Assembly: GCF_000514815.1 (NCBI RefSeq)
Contig: NZ_AZWQ01000008.1
Span: forward strand, 47,212-111,211
Direction: 5' to 3'
DNA: 64,000 nucleotides
From: Salinispora fenicalii
GTDB taxonomy: Bacteria; Actinomycetota; Actinomycetes; Mycobacteriales; Micromonosporaceae
Under the pieces are notes generated by a model, which saw nothing but the letters and a program-made list of their open reading frames with translations, made no database searches and was not told where the DNA came from. The stretch's first letter is position 1, and each line of letters starts with the position of its first letter. The position numbers were made by a program, and so were the translations under genes. Of the stretch, positions 55,093 to 63,891 are shown piece by piece.

Positions 55093-56135
55093 GCCGCCGC
55101 CAGGTTGGGCGCGGGTTCGGTTACCCCGGCGACCCGAGGCGGCGGTACCGCGTTGACCAGCCGCCGGACGACCGATTCGGCCGACACCCCGTCGGCGACC
55201 GCGTCGAAGGAGAGGACCAGCCGGTGGGCGAGCACGTCGACCGCCAACTCGCGGACATCCTCGGGCAGCACGTACTCCCGGCCGCGCAGCAGGGCTTGGG
55301 CTCGGGCGGCGGCGACCAGGCCAAGGGTGGCGCGTGGGCTCGCCCCGTAGGCGAGCAGCGGGGCAACGTCGGGCAGGCCGAACCGGCCCGGGTCACGGGT
55401 GGCCAGGATCAGCCGGACCACGTACTCGGCGAGCGCGTGGTGCACGAAGACCCGGCTCGCCCGGGCCTGGAGGTTGAGCAGCCGTTGCGGGTCGAGGACC
55501 TGCTCGGGCTTCGGCCGGTCGCTGCTCATCCGGTAGAGGATCGCGAGTTCGTCGGCGTCGCTCGGGTAGTCCACCACCACCTTCATCAGGAACCGGTCCC
55601 GCTGCGCCTCCGGCAGCTGGTAGACCCCCTCGGACTCGATCGGGTTCTGGGTGGCCAACACCAGGAACGGCGCCGGAACCTGCCAGCTCCGCCCGCCGAT
55701 TGAGACCTGGCGTTCGGCCATCGCCTCCAGCAGCGCGGACTGCACCTTCGCGGGAGCGCGATTGATCTCGTCGGCGAGGACCAGGTTGGCCATGACCGGA
55801 CCGAGCTCGACATCGAACGTCTCCCGGGACGCCCGATAGACGCGGGTGCCGACGATGTCGGACGGAACCAGGTCGGGAGTGAACTGAATGCGGGAGAAGC
55901 TGCCGCCGACGACGGTGGCGAGGGTCTGCGCGGCGAGGGTCTTCGCGACGCCGGGTACTCCTTCCAGGAGGCAGTGTCCGTCGGCGATCAGCGCGGTGAG
56001 CAGGCGTTCCACGAGTCGGTCCTGCCCAACGATCACGCGCCGGACCTCGGCGAGAGTCTGTCGTAACTCGGTGCTGGCTGCGTCGGGATCGACCGGGCTG
56101 GGCTCGGGGGCCAAGGTGTCCGAGATGTCCGTCAC
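55089..56135 (-). CDS. MoxR-type AAA+ ATPase
   Basis: 348 residues. Walker A LLEGVPGVAKTLAAQ near 55, FSRIQFTPDLVPSDIVG, Walker B LVLADEINRAPAKVQ, sensor LATQNPIESEGVYQLPEAQ and DRFLMKV. MoxR ATPases act as chaperones or metal-insertion factors with VWA partners, which follow here as DUF58 and BatA-like genes. Start is GTG 56135. Confidence 0.94.
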   Translation of the reverse strand: MTDISDTLAPEPSPVDPDAASTELRQTLAEVRRVIVGQDRLVERLLTALIADGHCLLEGVPGVAKTLAAQTLATVVGGSFSRIQFTPDLVPSDIVGTRVYRASRETFDVELGPVMANLVLADEINRAPAKVQSALLEAMAERQVSIGGRSWQVPAPFLVLATQNPIESEGVYQLPEAQRDRFLMKVVVDYPSDADELAILYRMSSDRPKPEQVLDPQRLLNLQARASRVFVHHALAEYVVRLILATRDPGRFGLPDVAPLLAYGASPRATLGLVAAARAQALLRGREYVLPEDVRELAVDVLAHRLVLSFDAVADGVSAESVVRRLVNAVPPPRVAGVTEPAPNLAAA

Positions 56136-56301
56136 GGTGCTTGCTTCCCGCGCCGACCGCCAGCAAACGTCGGACTTACCGCACTGAGTATGGCCCTACC
56201 GGTTATTCCCCTCGATACTGGACAAACAACCTATTGAACGCTGAAGGCCTCCGGCGGCGTCGGCGAAGGATGAGCAGGCCGGCGTGCCCTAGTCTGCGGT
56301 C

Positions 56302-57288
56302 GTGGCGAAAGCAGGTAACCCCCGTCGGCGACCGGCGACCAGAACCGTGGCCGGTTGGCTGGCCGTCGCCCCGGGTGCCGCCTGGGCGGCCGTACGCCTG
56401 CTCGGCCTCGACCGCGGTCCCCTCGTCCAGCTGCTGGCCTTCACCCCGTACGCCGCCGCGGCCAGCCTGCTCCCCCTGATCCTGCTCCTCGCGTTGCGAC
56501 GCTGGCGACCAGCGGCGGTGGCGGCGGTGACAACCGTGGCCCTGGTCGCCGTGGTGGCACCGCGGACGTTCGAGTCCACCCCGCCGGCCGCCACCGGCCC
56601 ACCGGTACGGCTGCTGACAGCCAACCTGCTGGCCGGCTCCGCCGACGCCGAGGCGCTGGTTGACCTCGTTCGCCGGCACTCGGTGGAGGTGTTGGCCGTA
56701 CAGGAGTTCACCCCGGCGATCGCGGCCGAGTTGGATCGATTGGGGCTCGACCAACTCCTGCCGTACCGGGAACTACACCCTGTCGAGGGGACCCCCGGCT
56801 CCGGCCTGTACGCCCGCTACCCGATCAGCGCGGGCGGCGTGCGGCACAACAGCAACGGCTGGGGCTTCCTCCAGGCGTACGGAACCGTCACCGTCCCGGC
56901 GGCGCCGCCGGTCCAGGTCGAGTCGGTCCACCCCGCCGCCCCGTACGCGCTCGACCAGGTCGGAAACTGGCGCCGGGACCTCGCCGCCCAGCCCCCCGCC
57001 ACCCCGGACGGGCAGCTCCGCATCCTCGCCGGCGACTTCAACGCCACCCTCGACCACGCCCCACTGCGCGCCCTGCTGGACACCGGGTACGTGGACGCGG
57101 CCGACGCTGCCGGGACCGGGCTCACCGGCACGTGGGGGCCGTACGACGGTGGTCTGATTCCGCCGGTGACCATCGACCACGTGCTGGTGGACCGGCGGAT
57201 CGCGGTCCAGGCCACCGCGGTGTACGCGATCCCGGGCAGCGACCACCGCGCGGTCTTCACCGACCTGCGCCTCCCGCCGGCTGGGTGA
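56302..57288 (+). CDS. Endonuclease/exonuclease/phosphatase-family membrane protein
   Basis: 328 residues. About three N-terminal membrane segments (WLAVAPGAAWAAVRLLGL, PLVQLLAFTPYAAAASLLPL, AAVTTVALVAVVA) precede an EEP domain: LTANLLAGSADA, VLAVQEFTPA (Glu), ILAGDFNATLDH and PGSDHRAVFTDL. All catalytic motifs are present, placed outside the membrane. GTG 56302. The C-terminal 32 bases overlap convergent cimA. The substrate is unknown. Confidence 0.85.
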   Translation: MAKAGNPRRRPATRTVAGWLAVAPGAAWAAVRLLGLDRGPLVQLLAFTPYAAAASLLPLILLLALRRWRPAAVAAVTTVALVAVVAPRTFESTPPAATGPPVRLLTANLLAGSADAEALVDLVRRHSVEVLAVQEFTPAIAAELDRLGLDQLLPYRELHPVEGTPGSGLYARYPISAGGVRHNSNGWGFLQAYGTVTVPAAPPVQVESVHPAAPYALDQVGNWRRDLAAQPPATPDGQLRILAGDFNATLDHAPLRALLDTGYVDAADAAGTGLTGTWGPYDGGLIPPVTIDHVLVDRRIAVQATAVYAIPGSDHRAVFTDLRLPPAG

Positions 57289-58882
57289 ACCCGGACCGTC
57301 CGCCCCGAGCCTGGTCCAGCCCGTAGGTCAGGGCGTCAACCAGCGCGTCCCAACTCGCCTCCACCACGTTGGGGTGCACGCCTACCGTGGTCCAGTCCCG
57401 ACCGTTGCGGTCCGACGTCTCCACCAGCACCCGGGTCACCGCCCCGGTGCCGTGGCTACCCGCCAGAATTCCCACCTTGTAGTCGGCCAACTCGAAGTCG
57501 CGCAGCTCGGGGTAGTGCCGGACCAGACCGGCGCGCAGCGCCTCGTCGAGCGCGTTGACCGGGCCGTTCCCCTCCGCGGTGGCGATCACCCGCTCGCCGC
57601 GTACCCGGATCTTGACGGTCGCCTCGGAGACCACCGTGCCGTCTTCGCGGTGCTCAACCAGAATCCGGTAGGACTCCAGCGTGAACGGTCGGGGCGGCGC
57701 CGCGTCCGGCAGCTCCGAGCGGACCAGCAGCTCGAACGAGGCGTCGGCCGCCTCGAACGACCAGCCCTCGGCCTCCAGCTCCTTGACCCGCTTGGTGACC
57801 CGGTTCAGCGTCTCCGGGTGGTCGGCCAGGTCGAGGCCCAGCTCCCGGCTCTTGAGTTCGATGCTGGCCCGGCCGGCCATCTCGGTGACGAGGATGCGCA
57901 TCCGGTTCCCCACCAGCTGCGGGTCGATGTGGTTGTAGAACAACGGATCCACCTTGATCGCACTCGCGTGCAGCCCCGCCTTGTGGGCGAAGGCCGCGGC
58001 CCCGACATACGCCTGGTGGTCGTCGGGGGCGATGGTGGCGAGCTCGGCGATGCCGCGGGACACCCGCACCATCTGTTCCAGGCAGCCCTCGGGCAGGACT
58101 GGCAGCCCGAGCTTGAGTTGCAGGTTCGCCACCACGGCGAAGAGGTCGGCGTTGCCGGGCCGCTCGCCGTACCCGTTCGCGGTGCCCTGCACGTGCCGCA
58201 CGCCCGCCTCCACCGCGGCGATGGTGTTGGCGACCGCGCAGGCGGTGTCGTCCTGGGTGTGGATGCCGAGTCGCTCGGGCGCCACCTCGAGCCGGGCGGT
58301 GAGGTCGGCGATCACAGCGGTGACCTGGGAGGGGAGCATGCCACCGTTGGTGTCACAGAGCACGAACCGCTCGGCACCCGCGGCGAGTGCGGTCTCGGCC
58401 ACCGACGAGGTGTACCCAGGGTCATCGCGATAGCCGTCGAAGAAGTGTTCCCCGTCAACGAAGACCCGCCGCCCCTGCGCCACCAGGTATGTCACGGTGT
58501 CGTGGACCATCGCCAGGTTCTCGTCGGCGGAGGTGCGCAGCGCTCCCCGCACGTGCCGCAGGTCGGCCTTGGCGACCAGCGTGATGGCGGGGGTCTCGGC
58601 GGCGAGCAGGCTGCGCACCTGCGGGTCGTCGTCGACCTGTCGACCGGCGTGCCGGGTGGCGCCGAAGGCCACCAGCACCGCGTGGCGCAGGTCGAGTTCG
58701 GTACGGGCCCGGTGGAAGAACTCGGTGTCCTTCGGTACCGCGCCCGGCCATCCTCCCTCGATGAAGCCCACCCCGAACTCGTCGAGGAGCCGGGCCACCG
58801 CGAGCTTGTCGGCCACCGTATAGCTGAGCCCCTCGCGCTGGGCGCCATCGCGCAACGTCGTGTCGTAGACCTGGAAGGTCAT
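57257..58882 (-). CDS. cimA: Citramalate synthase
   Basis: Condenses pyruvate and acetyl-CoA to citramalate for isoleucine. 541 residues. VYDTTLRDGAQREGLSYTV (catalytic Arg-Asp) starts the DRE-TIM barrel; VDGEHFFDGY, CDTNGGMLPSQV and GTANGYGERPGNADL are typical, followed by a LeuA-like regulatory dimer domain (TFELES-like PFTLESYRIL). The metal motif reads GIHTQDDTACAV, with Gln at the second His of HxH. ATG 58882 with AGAGGA seven bases upstream. Preceded by an attenuator-like leader. Confidence 0.93.
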   Translation of the reverse strand: MTFQVYDTTLRDGAQREGLSYTVADKLAVARLLDEFGVGFIEGGWPGAVPKDTEFFHRARTELDLRHAVLVAFGATRHAGRQVDDDPQVRSLLAAETPAITLVAKADLRHVRGALRTSADENLAMVHDTVTYLVAQGRRVFVDGEHFFDGYRDDPGYTSSVAETALAAGAERFVLCDTNGGMLPSQVTAVIADLTARLEVAPERLGIHTQDDTACAVANTIAAVEAGVRHVQGTANGYGERPGNADLFAVVANLQLKLGLPVLPEGCLEQMVRVSRGIAELATIAPDDHQAYVGAAAFAHKAGLHASAIKVDPLFYNHIDPQLVGNRMRILVTEMAGRASIELKSRELGLDLADHPETLNRVTKRVKELEAEGWSFEAADASFELLVRSELPDAAPPRPFTLESYRILVEHREDGTVVSEATVKIRVRGERVIATAEGNGPVNALDEALRAGLVRHYPELRDFELADYKVGILAGSHGTGAVTRVLVETSDRNGRDWTTVGVHPNVVEASWDALVDALTYGLDQARGGRSGFTQPAGGAGR

Positions 58883-58902
58883 CAGGATCCTCTCTGCGGC
58901 AA

Positions 58903-58933
58903 CAAAAAGACCCCCCACGAACGTGGGAGGTCT
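58903..58933 (-). terminator. Attenuator terminator in the cimA leader
   Basis: On the minus strand AGACCTCCCACG pairs with CGTGGGGGGTCT (one internal mismatch), followed directly by TTTTT. It ends about 20 bases before the cimA start, so read-through would be needed for expression. The CCTCCCA of its left arm also occurs just upstream (about 948-954 on the plus strand, as TGGGAGG), allowing an alternative pairing. Confidence 0.75.
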
Positions 58934-58962
58934 GCGCGCTCGGCGGCTGGGAGGCCGGCGCG

Positions 58963-59004
58963 CTAACGGCGAATAATCATGACGGTGTGGTGCACGGAGT
59001 TCAC
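58963..59004 (-). CDS. Candidate cimA leader peptide
   Basis: Thirteen codons from GTG 59004: VNSVHHTVMIIRR, then TAG; starts at GTG 58995 or ATG 58980 are also possible. It holds Val-Met-Ile-Ile with two ATT codons, rare at this G+C. It ends 30 bases before the terminator hairpin. The arrangement fits ribosome-mediated attenuation by isoleucine. Translation is inferred. Confidence 0.55.
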   Translation of the reverse strand: MNSVHHTVMIIRR

Positions 59005-59170
59005 TCTGCCAGCCATGCGCCCGGTGGGGCGACCAAATCCGCATTCCGGGACGGCTTTCGGAGGTCGTCGGCGTCGACCACCCCGAACTGCGGTGTACCT
59101 GGCTCGACACCGGGTACCACCCCGCGGTGGCCGGACGCCGGCCCGGACCGCCCCGGTGGAAGGAGGCGCC

Positions 59171-59635
59171 ATGGCACGGCGCGACCCACATCCGGCCCGC
59201 CCGACCCCGAACCCACTCGGCACCGGCGGTCCGAGCAGCAACCCCGACGGCCCGCCCGGCAACGCCTTCGACCCGTGGCGATACCGCGCCGACACCACCG
59301 CGACCGACATCGACCTGGCGGGCTATCAGGTCGAGGCGAGTGACGGTGGAATCGGGAAGGTGGACCAGGCCAGCCACGCGGTCAACTCCAGCTACCTCGT
59401 GGTGGACACCGGCCCGTGGTTCTTCGGTCGCCGGGTCATGCTCCCCGCCGGCACCGTCAACCACGTTGACCACAGCACCCGGAAGGTCCACGTCGACCGG
59501 AGCAAGGCCCAGATCAAGGCCGCACCGGAGTACGACGAGACCGCGGACACCGATCCGGCATACCGGGACCGGCTCGGCGGCTACTACGGCGACACGTACT
59601 CAGCTATCCCACCGGGCACCGCGCGGGAACGATGA
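59171..59635 (+). CDS. PRC-barrel domain protein
   Basis: 154 residues. A Pro-rich N-terminus is followed by a PRC-barrel: GYQVEASDGGIGKVDQASHA, SSYLVVDTGPWFFGRRVMLP and VNHVDHSTRKVHVDRSK. ATG 59171 follows AAGGAGG by four bases. Small soluble protein; PRC-barrels often mediate protein or RNA contacts. Divergent from cimA. Confidence 0.85.
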   Translation: MARRDPHPARPTPNPLGTGGPSSNPDGPPGNAFDPWRYRADTTATDIDLAGYQVEASDGGIGKVDQASHAVNSSYLVVDTGPWFFGRRVMLPAGTVNHVDHSTRKVHVDRSKAQIKAAPEYDETADTDPAYRDRLGGYYGDTYSAIPPGTARER

Positions 59636-59678
59636 TCGGCAGGACCACAAGCGCCGGGTCTGCCGCTACCGTGTCAGA

Positions 59679-60407
59679 GTGGACTCGATTGAAGTAGCGC
59701 AATTCGACACACTGTTCAACTTCCGCGACGTTGGCGGGCCCGCCGGCCACGACGGGCGCACCGTCCGAAGTGGCCGGCTCTTTCGCTCAGACACCCCGCA
59801 CCGCCTGGCTGGTGCCGACCGGACGGCGTTCGCCACGTTCGGCGTCCGCACCGTGCTCGACCTGCGCCGGCCGTACGAAGTGGAGCGGGATGGCCGGATC
59901 CCGGACTTCGCGGGGCTGACCTGGCAGCACATCCACCCGGAGCATGCCGAATGGGACAAAACGCCATACCAACCCGGCGCCGACCTCGCCCGCTACCTCG
60001 CCGACCGGTACGCCGACCTGGCCTCGACCGGCACCGCCGGCCTGGCCGCCGCGATCGGGCTGATCGCGGACGAGACCAACGCCCCACTCCTGGTGCACTG
60101 CGTCGCCGGCAAGGATCGAACCGGCATCGTCTGCGGTCTCACCCTGGCCGTGCTGGGCGTCTCCGACGCTGACATCGCCACGGACTACGCGTTGAGCACC
60201 GCAGCGGGCGAGCGCTTCCGGGCCTGGTTCGCGACGACGGGCCGGGCGATACACCCGGCGCTGCCGCCGCTGAGCTGCCCCGAGGAGGCGATGCTGCTCT
60301 TCCTCACCGAACTACGCGACCGCTACGGCACGATCGAGGGCTACCTTCGCCACGCGGGCGTCACCGACGCCCAGGTGGCCGCGCTCCGCGACCACCTGCT
60401 GGAGTAG
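59679..60407 (+). CDS. Tyrosine/serine protein phosphatase (PtpB-like)
   Basis: 242 residues. FDTLFNFRDVGGPAGHDGR start, LFRSDTPHRLAGAD, VLDLRRPYEVERDG, and the active-site loop LLVHCVAGKDRTG (C-x5-R), as in Y_phosphatase3 proteins such as mycobacterial PtpB. No signal peptide. GTG 59679. It ends ten bases from convergent ilvE. The substrate could be protein or phosphoinositide. Confidence 0.9.
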   Translation: MDSIEVAQFDTLFNFRDVGGPAGHDGRTVRSGRLFRSDTPHRLAGADRTAFATFGVRTVLDLRRPYEVERDGRIPDFAGLTWQHIHPEHAEWDKTPYQPGADLARYLADRYADLASTGTAGLAAAIGLIADETNAPLLVHCVAGKDRTGIVCGLTLAVLGVSDADIATDYALSTAAGERFRAWFATTGRAIHPALPPLSCPEEAMLLFLTELRDRYGTIEGYLRHAGVTDAQVAALRDHLLE

Positions 60408-60416
60408 CCGCAACCC

Positions 60417-61514
60417 TTAGAGCACGTGGTGAACCCAGTTCTGCGGATCCGCGGCCTTGCCCCGCTGGATGTCGACGAGTTGCTGACGCAGGGCCATGGT
60501 GACCGGGCCGGGTTCACCCCCACCGATCTGGAACTCACCGTCGACAGAGCGGACCGCGCCGACCGGAGTGATCACCGCGGCGGTGCCGCAGGCGAAGACC
60601 TCGCGCAGTCGACCACTCGCCGCGTCGGCCTGCCAGTCGGCGAACGTGATCGGCTGCTCCGCCACCTGGTGGCCGGCGGCGGCAGCGAGCGTGAGCACCG
60701 ACTCCCGGGTGATGCCGGGCAGGATGGTCCCGGTCAACGGCGGGGTAGCCAGGGTGCCGTCGTCGTAGACGAAGAAGAGGTTCATGCCGCCCAGTTCCTC
60801 AACGAAGCGGCGCTCCACGGCGTCCAGGAAGATGACCTGGTCGCAGCCGTGCTCGATCGCCTCTGCCTGGGCGACCAGCGAGCTGGCGTAGTTGCCGCCG
60901 CACTTGGCCGCACCGGTGCCCCCGGGCGCGGCCCGGGTGTAGTCCGGCGAGACCCAGACCGTCACCGGCTTCACCCCACCGGGGAAGTACGCACCGACCG
61001 GGGAGGCGATCACCGCGTAGAGGTATTCGTTGGCGGGACGCACACCGAGGAAGACCTCGCTGGCGAACATGAACGGCCGCAGATAGAGGCTGCCGTCCTC
61101 CTCTTCGGGAATCCAGTCCCGGTCCGTCTCGATCAGCCGGTGCAGCGAGTCGACGAAGGTCTGCTCGGGCAGGGTGGGCATCGCTATCCGCCGGGCGGAC
61201 GCGTTGAACCGGGCGGCGTTGGCGTACGGCCGGAACATCGTCACACCACCGCTGGCGGTGCGGTACGCCTTCATGCCCTCGAAGATCTCCTGGGCGTAGT
61301 GCAGGACCGCGGCGGCCGGGTCCATCGGGATCGGCGCCCGCGCCTCGACCCGGGCGTCGTACCAGCCCTTCCCGGCGACGTAACGGATAGTGACCATGTG
61401 GTCGGTGAAGACCCGCCCGAAGCCCGGGTTGGCCAGCAGCGCAGCCCGGTCCGCAACGGATACCGGTGCCGAATTCGGACGGATCTCGAACTCGAGCTTG
61501 TCACCACCGCTCAT
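60417..61514 (-). CDS. ilvE: Branched-chain amino-acid aminotransferase
   Basis: Last step of Val, Leu and Ile synthesis. 365 residues. [45 protein letters not shown], the PLP-Lys in [16 protein letters not shown] and [13 protein letters not shown] are fold-IV BCAT motifs. ATG 61514 has GGGAGG upstream. The gap 61515-61789 to leuB contains two copies of GCTACCGGTTC but no gene. Confidence 0.96.
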   Translation of the reverse strand: MSGGDKLEFEIRPNSAPVSVADRAALLANPGFGRVFTDHMVTIRYVAGKGWYDARVEARAPIPMDPAAAVLHYAQEIFEGMKAYRTASGGVTMFRPYANAARFNASARRIAMPTLPEQTFVDSLHRLIETDRDWIPEEEDGSLYLRPFMFASEVFLGVRPANEYLYAVIASPVGAYFPGGVKPVTVWVSPDYTRAAPGGTGAAKCGGNYASSLVAQAEAIEHGCDQVIFLDAVERRFVEELGGMNLFFVYDDGTLATPPLTGTILPGITRESVLTLAAAAGHQVAEQPITFADWQADAASGRLREVFACGTAAVITPVGAVRSVDGEFQIGGGEPGPVTMALRQQLVDIQRGKAADPQNWVHHVL

Positions 61515-61789
61515 CGCGCTGACCTCCCTGGAATGGATGATGACGGCATGCGACCCCGCGTGCCGAGCTGGTGCGAGCAACTTACCCCGAACGGTCGTTC
61601 AGCGGGTAGCGGCATCCGGGGGACGCCCGCTCCGGCCACACGCGTGGCTCGTCCCGGCTACCCGCCCGGTACGGACAGAGTCGTCGACCGCCTACCCAAC
61701 GTGACTGAAGCGGTTTCGAACCGACGTGGGCCCGTGCTCCCTGAGCGAGCCGCTACCGGTTCGGGCGGACCGCGGAGGTGGCTACCGGT
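61515..61789. other. Intergenic region leuB-ilvE
   Basis: 275 bases; both genes are on the minus strand. It should hold the ilvE promoter. No hairpin with T-run and no leader peptide as clear as that of cimA. Confidence 0.4.
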
Positions 61790-62821
61790 TCAGCCGGCCG
61801 CGTGCCCGGCCAGCCGGTCGCCGACCTCCTCGGTTCGGATCGGCGTGCCCGGCACCCGACCGGCCAGCTCCGCCGCCACGGCGGCCGTGATCCGGGCTGC
61901 CGGCTCGGCGTGACCGAGTTGGTCAAGCAGGAGCGCGGCGGAGAGTACCGCCGCCACCGGGTCGGCCAGACCGCGACCGGCGATGTCCGGCGCGGAGCCG
62001 TGTACCGGCTCGAACATCGACGGGTACGCGCGCTCCGGATTGATACTGCCGCTGGCCGCGAGCCCAATTCCGCCGGTGACGGCGGCGGCGATGTCGGTGA
62101 GGATGTCACCGAAGAGGTTGTCGGTGACCAGCACGTCGTACCGCTGGGGCTGGGTCACCAGGAACATCGCGGCGGCGTCAACATGCTGGTATTCGGTGGT
62201 CACGTCCGGGTACTCGGCGGCGACGTCAGCGAAGGCACGAGCCCAGAGCGAGCCGGCGTGGGTGAGCACGTTGGTCTTGTGCACGAGGGTGACCTTGCGC
62301 CGCTCCCGCCGTTCCGCCCGGTGGAACGCGTCTCGGATCACCCGCTCAACCCCGTGTCGGGTGTTCAGGCTCTCCTCGGTGGCGATTTCGGCCGCGGTAC
62401 CGCGATGCAGTGCACCGCCCGCGCCGGCATACAACCCTTCGGTGCCTTCGCGGACCACCACCAGGTCAACCTCGCCGGGCTTGACGCCGCCGAGGGGACC
62501 GCTCGTGCCGGCCCAGAGCCGGGCGGGGCGCAGGTTGACGTACTGGTCGAAGGCGAACCGCAGCCGCAGCAGCAGACCCCGCTCCAGCACGCCGGGTGGG
62601 ACGCTCGGGTCACCGACCGCACCCAGCAGAATGGCGTCATGCCCGGCCAGTTCCGCGAGGACCGAGTCGGGCAGCACCTCGCCGGTGCGGTGGTAGCGCG
62701 CGGCACCGAGGTCATACTCGGTGGCCTGCACCTTCGGCACCACCGCATCGATGACCTTGCGGGCCTGCGCGACCACCTCGGGGCCGATTCCGTCCCCAGC
62801 GACCACCGCGATCCGTGCCAC
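61790..62821 (-). CDS. leuB: 3-isopropylmalate dehydrogenase
   Basis: Third leucine step. 343 residues. [71 protein letters not shown] and [16 protein letters not shown] are the LeuB/isocitrate-dehydrogenase motifs. GTG 62821 with AAGGAG upstream. leuB and ilvE are neighbours but separated by 275 bases. Confidence 0.96.
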   Translation of the reverse strand: MARIAVVAGDGIGPEVVAQARKVIDAVVPKVQATEYDLGAARYHRTGEVLPDSVLAELAGHDAILLGAVGDPSVPPGVLERGLLLRLRFAFDQYVNLRPARLWAGTSGPLGGVKPGEVDLVVVREGTEGLYAGAGGALHRGTAAEIATEESLNTRHGVERVIRDAFHRAERRERRKVTLVHKTNVLTHAGSLWARAFADVAAEYPDVTTEYQHVDAAAMFLVTQPQRYDVLVTDNLFGDILTDIAAAVTGGIGLAASGSINPERAYPSMFEPVHGSAPDIAGRGLADPVAAVLSAALLLDQLGHAEPAARITAAVAAELAGRVPGTPIRTEEVGDRLAGHAAG

Positions 62822-63036
62822 GTCGACTCCTTTGCCTCACTCGCTCGCCTCCGACCGTACGCCCTGGTCCCGAGCATCGGTACGACACTTCCACCATTCG
62901 GGAATACAGATGTACAGCAGGCTTCCAGGTGACATTCATTCAGTGGTGATCTCCGCTGCCTATCCTGATCAGCAGCGGGGTCACAGGCCAGGGCCCACAC
63001 CAACGCCGCGACGCAGGGCGTCGGCCGGGAGGCGGG

Positions 63037-63891
63037 ATGAGAATGAGGACCGACGAACAGCAACGCAGCCGCTGGAACGGCTCGTCGCTACTCCGACCAC
63101 AGCCGCGTCCGGACCTCCGCCTCGGTGGCCATCAGCGGCGGGTCGGCGGAGCAGGCCCGGCAACCGGGGAACGAATCGCCGTCGCGCACACCGTCCGCAC
63201 CACCATCGCCGAATACACGTTGCTGTTCAACGCACCGGAATGGCTTGGCCACCGGGGCCTCGGCGCGGCGCTCCGGGACGCTGTCGCGGAGCTACGCGCG
63301 ATCGACCTGACCTACGGGCCGAACCGACCAGAGAGCCTGGTATCCCGGTTACGGCGGGGGGAGGTCAGCCCCGAGTCATACCCGCCGCTGACCGACCTGG
63401 TGGACCGCTGCACGGCGATGCGGGCCGCGACCGACGGCTGGTTCGACGCCTGGGCGGTGCCCGGCGGCTTCGACCCAGGAGGGCTGCTGGGTGGGTGGGC
63501 GGTAGAACGGGCCGCAGCCCGGTTACGGGCCGCGGGCGTCCACGACTACGCCGTGCTCACCGGCGCCGACCTCGTCGTACGTGGGCACGCCGCACACGGA
63601 GGACCGTGGCGGGTCGCCGTACACCACCCCACCAACCGACGCCAGGCACCGCTGGTGCTGGAGATGACCGCCGGGGGGATCGGCACCTCCGGAGTGACCG
63701 GACGACGGGGGCACGTGGTGGACCCGCACACCGGGGAACCCGCCGACCAGTTCATCGCCGCCACCGTCGTCGGGCCGGACCTCGCCGTCGCCGACGCCTA
63801 CGCCACCGCGCTCTACGCCGCCGGTCCGGCCGGGCTGAGCTGGTTCCACAGTGGAACGGACTATCGAGTCCTGCACGCCCACCGCCGCTGA
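63037..63891 (+). CDS. FAD:protein FMN transferase (ApbE)-like
   Basis: 284 residues. ATDGWFDAWAVPGGFDPGGL corresponds to the ApbE flavin region; GIGTSGVTGRRGHVVDPHTG and AVADAYATALYAAG (metal Asp) match the family end. GGWAVERA lacks the usual Lys of KGWAVD. There is no signal peptide; the first 50 residues are basic and unlike ApbE, so the true start may be later. Its partner flavoprotein is not in view. Confidence 0.8.
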   Translation: MRMRTDEQQRSRWNGSSLLRPQPRPDLRLGGHQRRVGGAGPATGERIAVAHTVRTTIAEYTLLFNAPEWLGHRGLGAALRDAVAELRAIDLTYGPNRPESLVSRLRRGEVSPESYPPLTDLVDRCTAMRAATDGWFDAWAVPGGFDPGGLLGGWAVERAAARLRAAGVHDYAVLTGADLVVRGHAAHGGPWRVAVHHPTNRRQAPLVLEMTAGGIGTSGVTGRRGHVVDPHTGEPADQFIAATVVGPDLAVADAYATALYAAGPAGLSWFHSGTDYRVLHAHRR

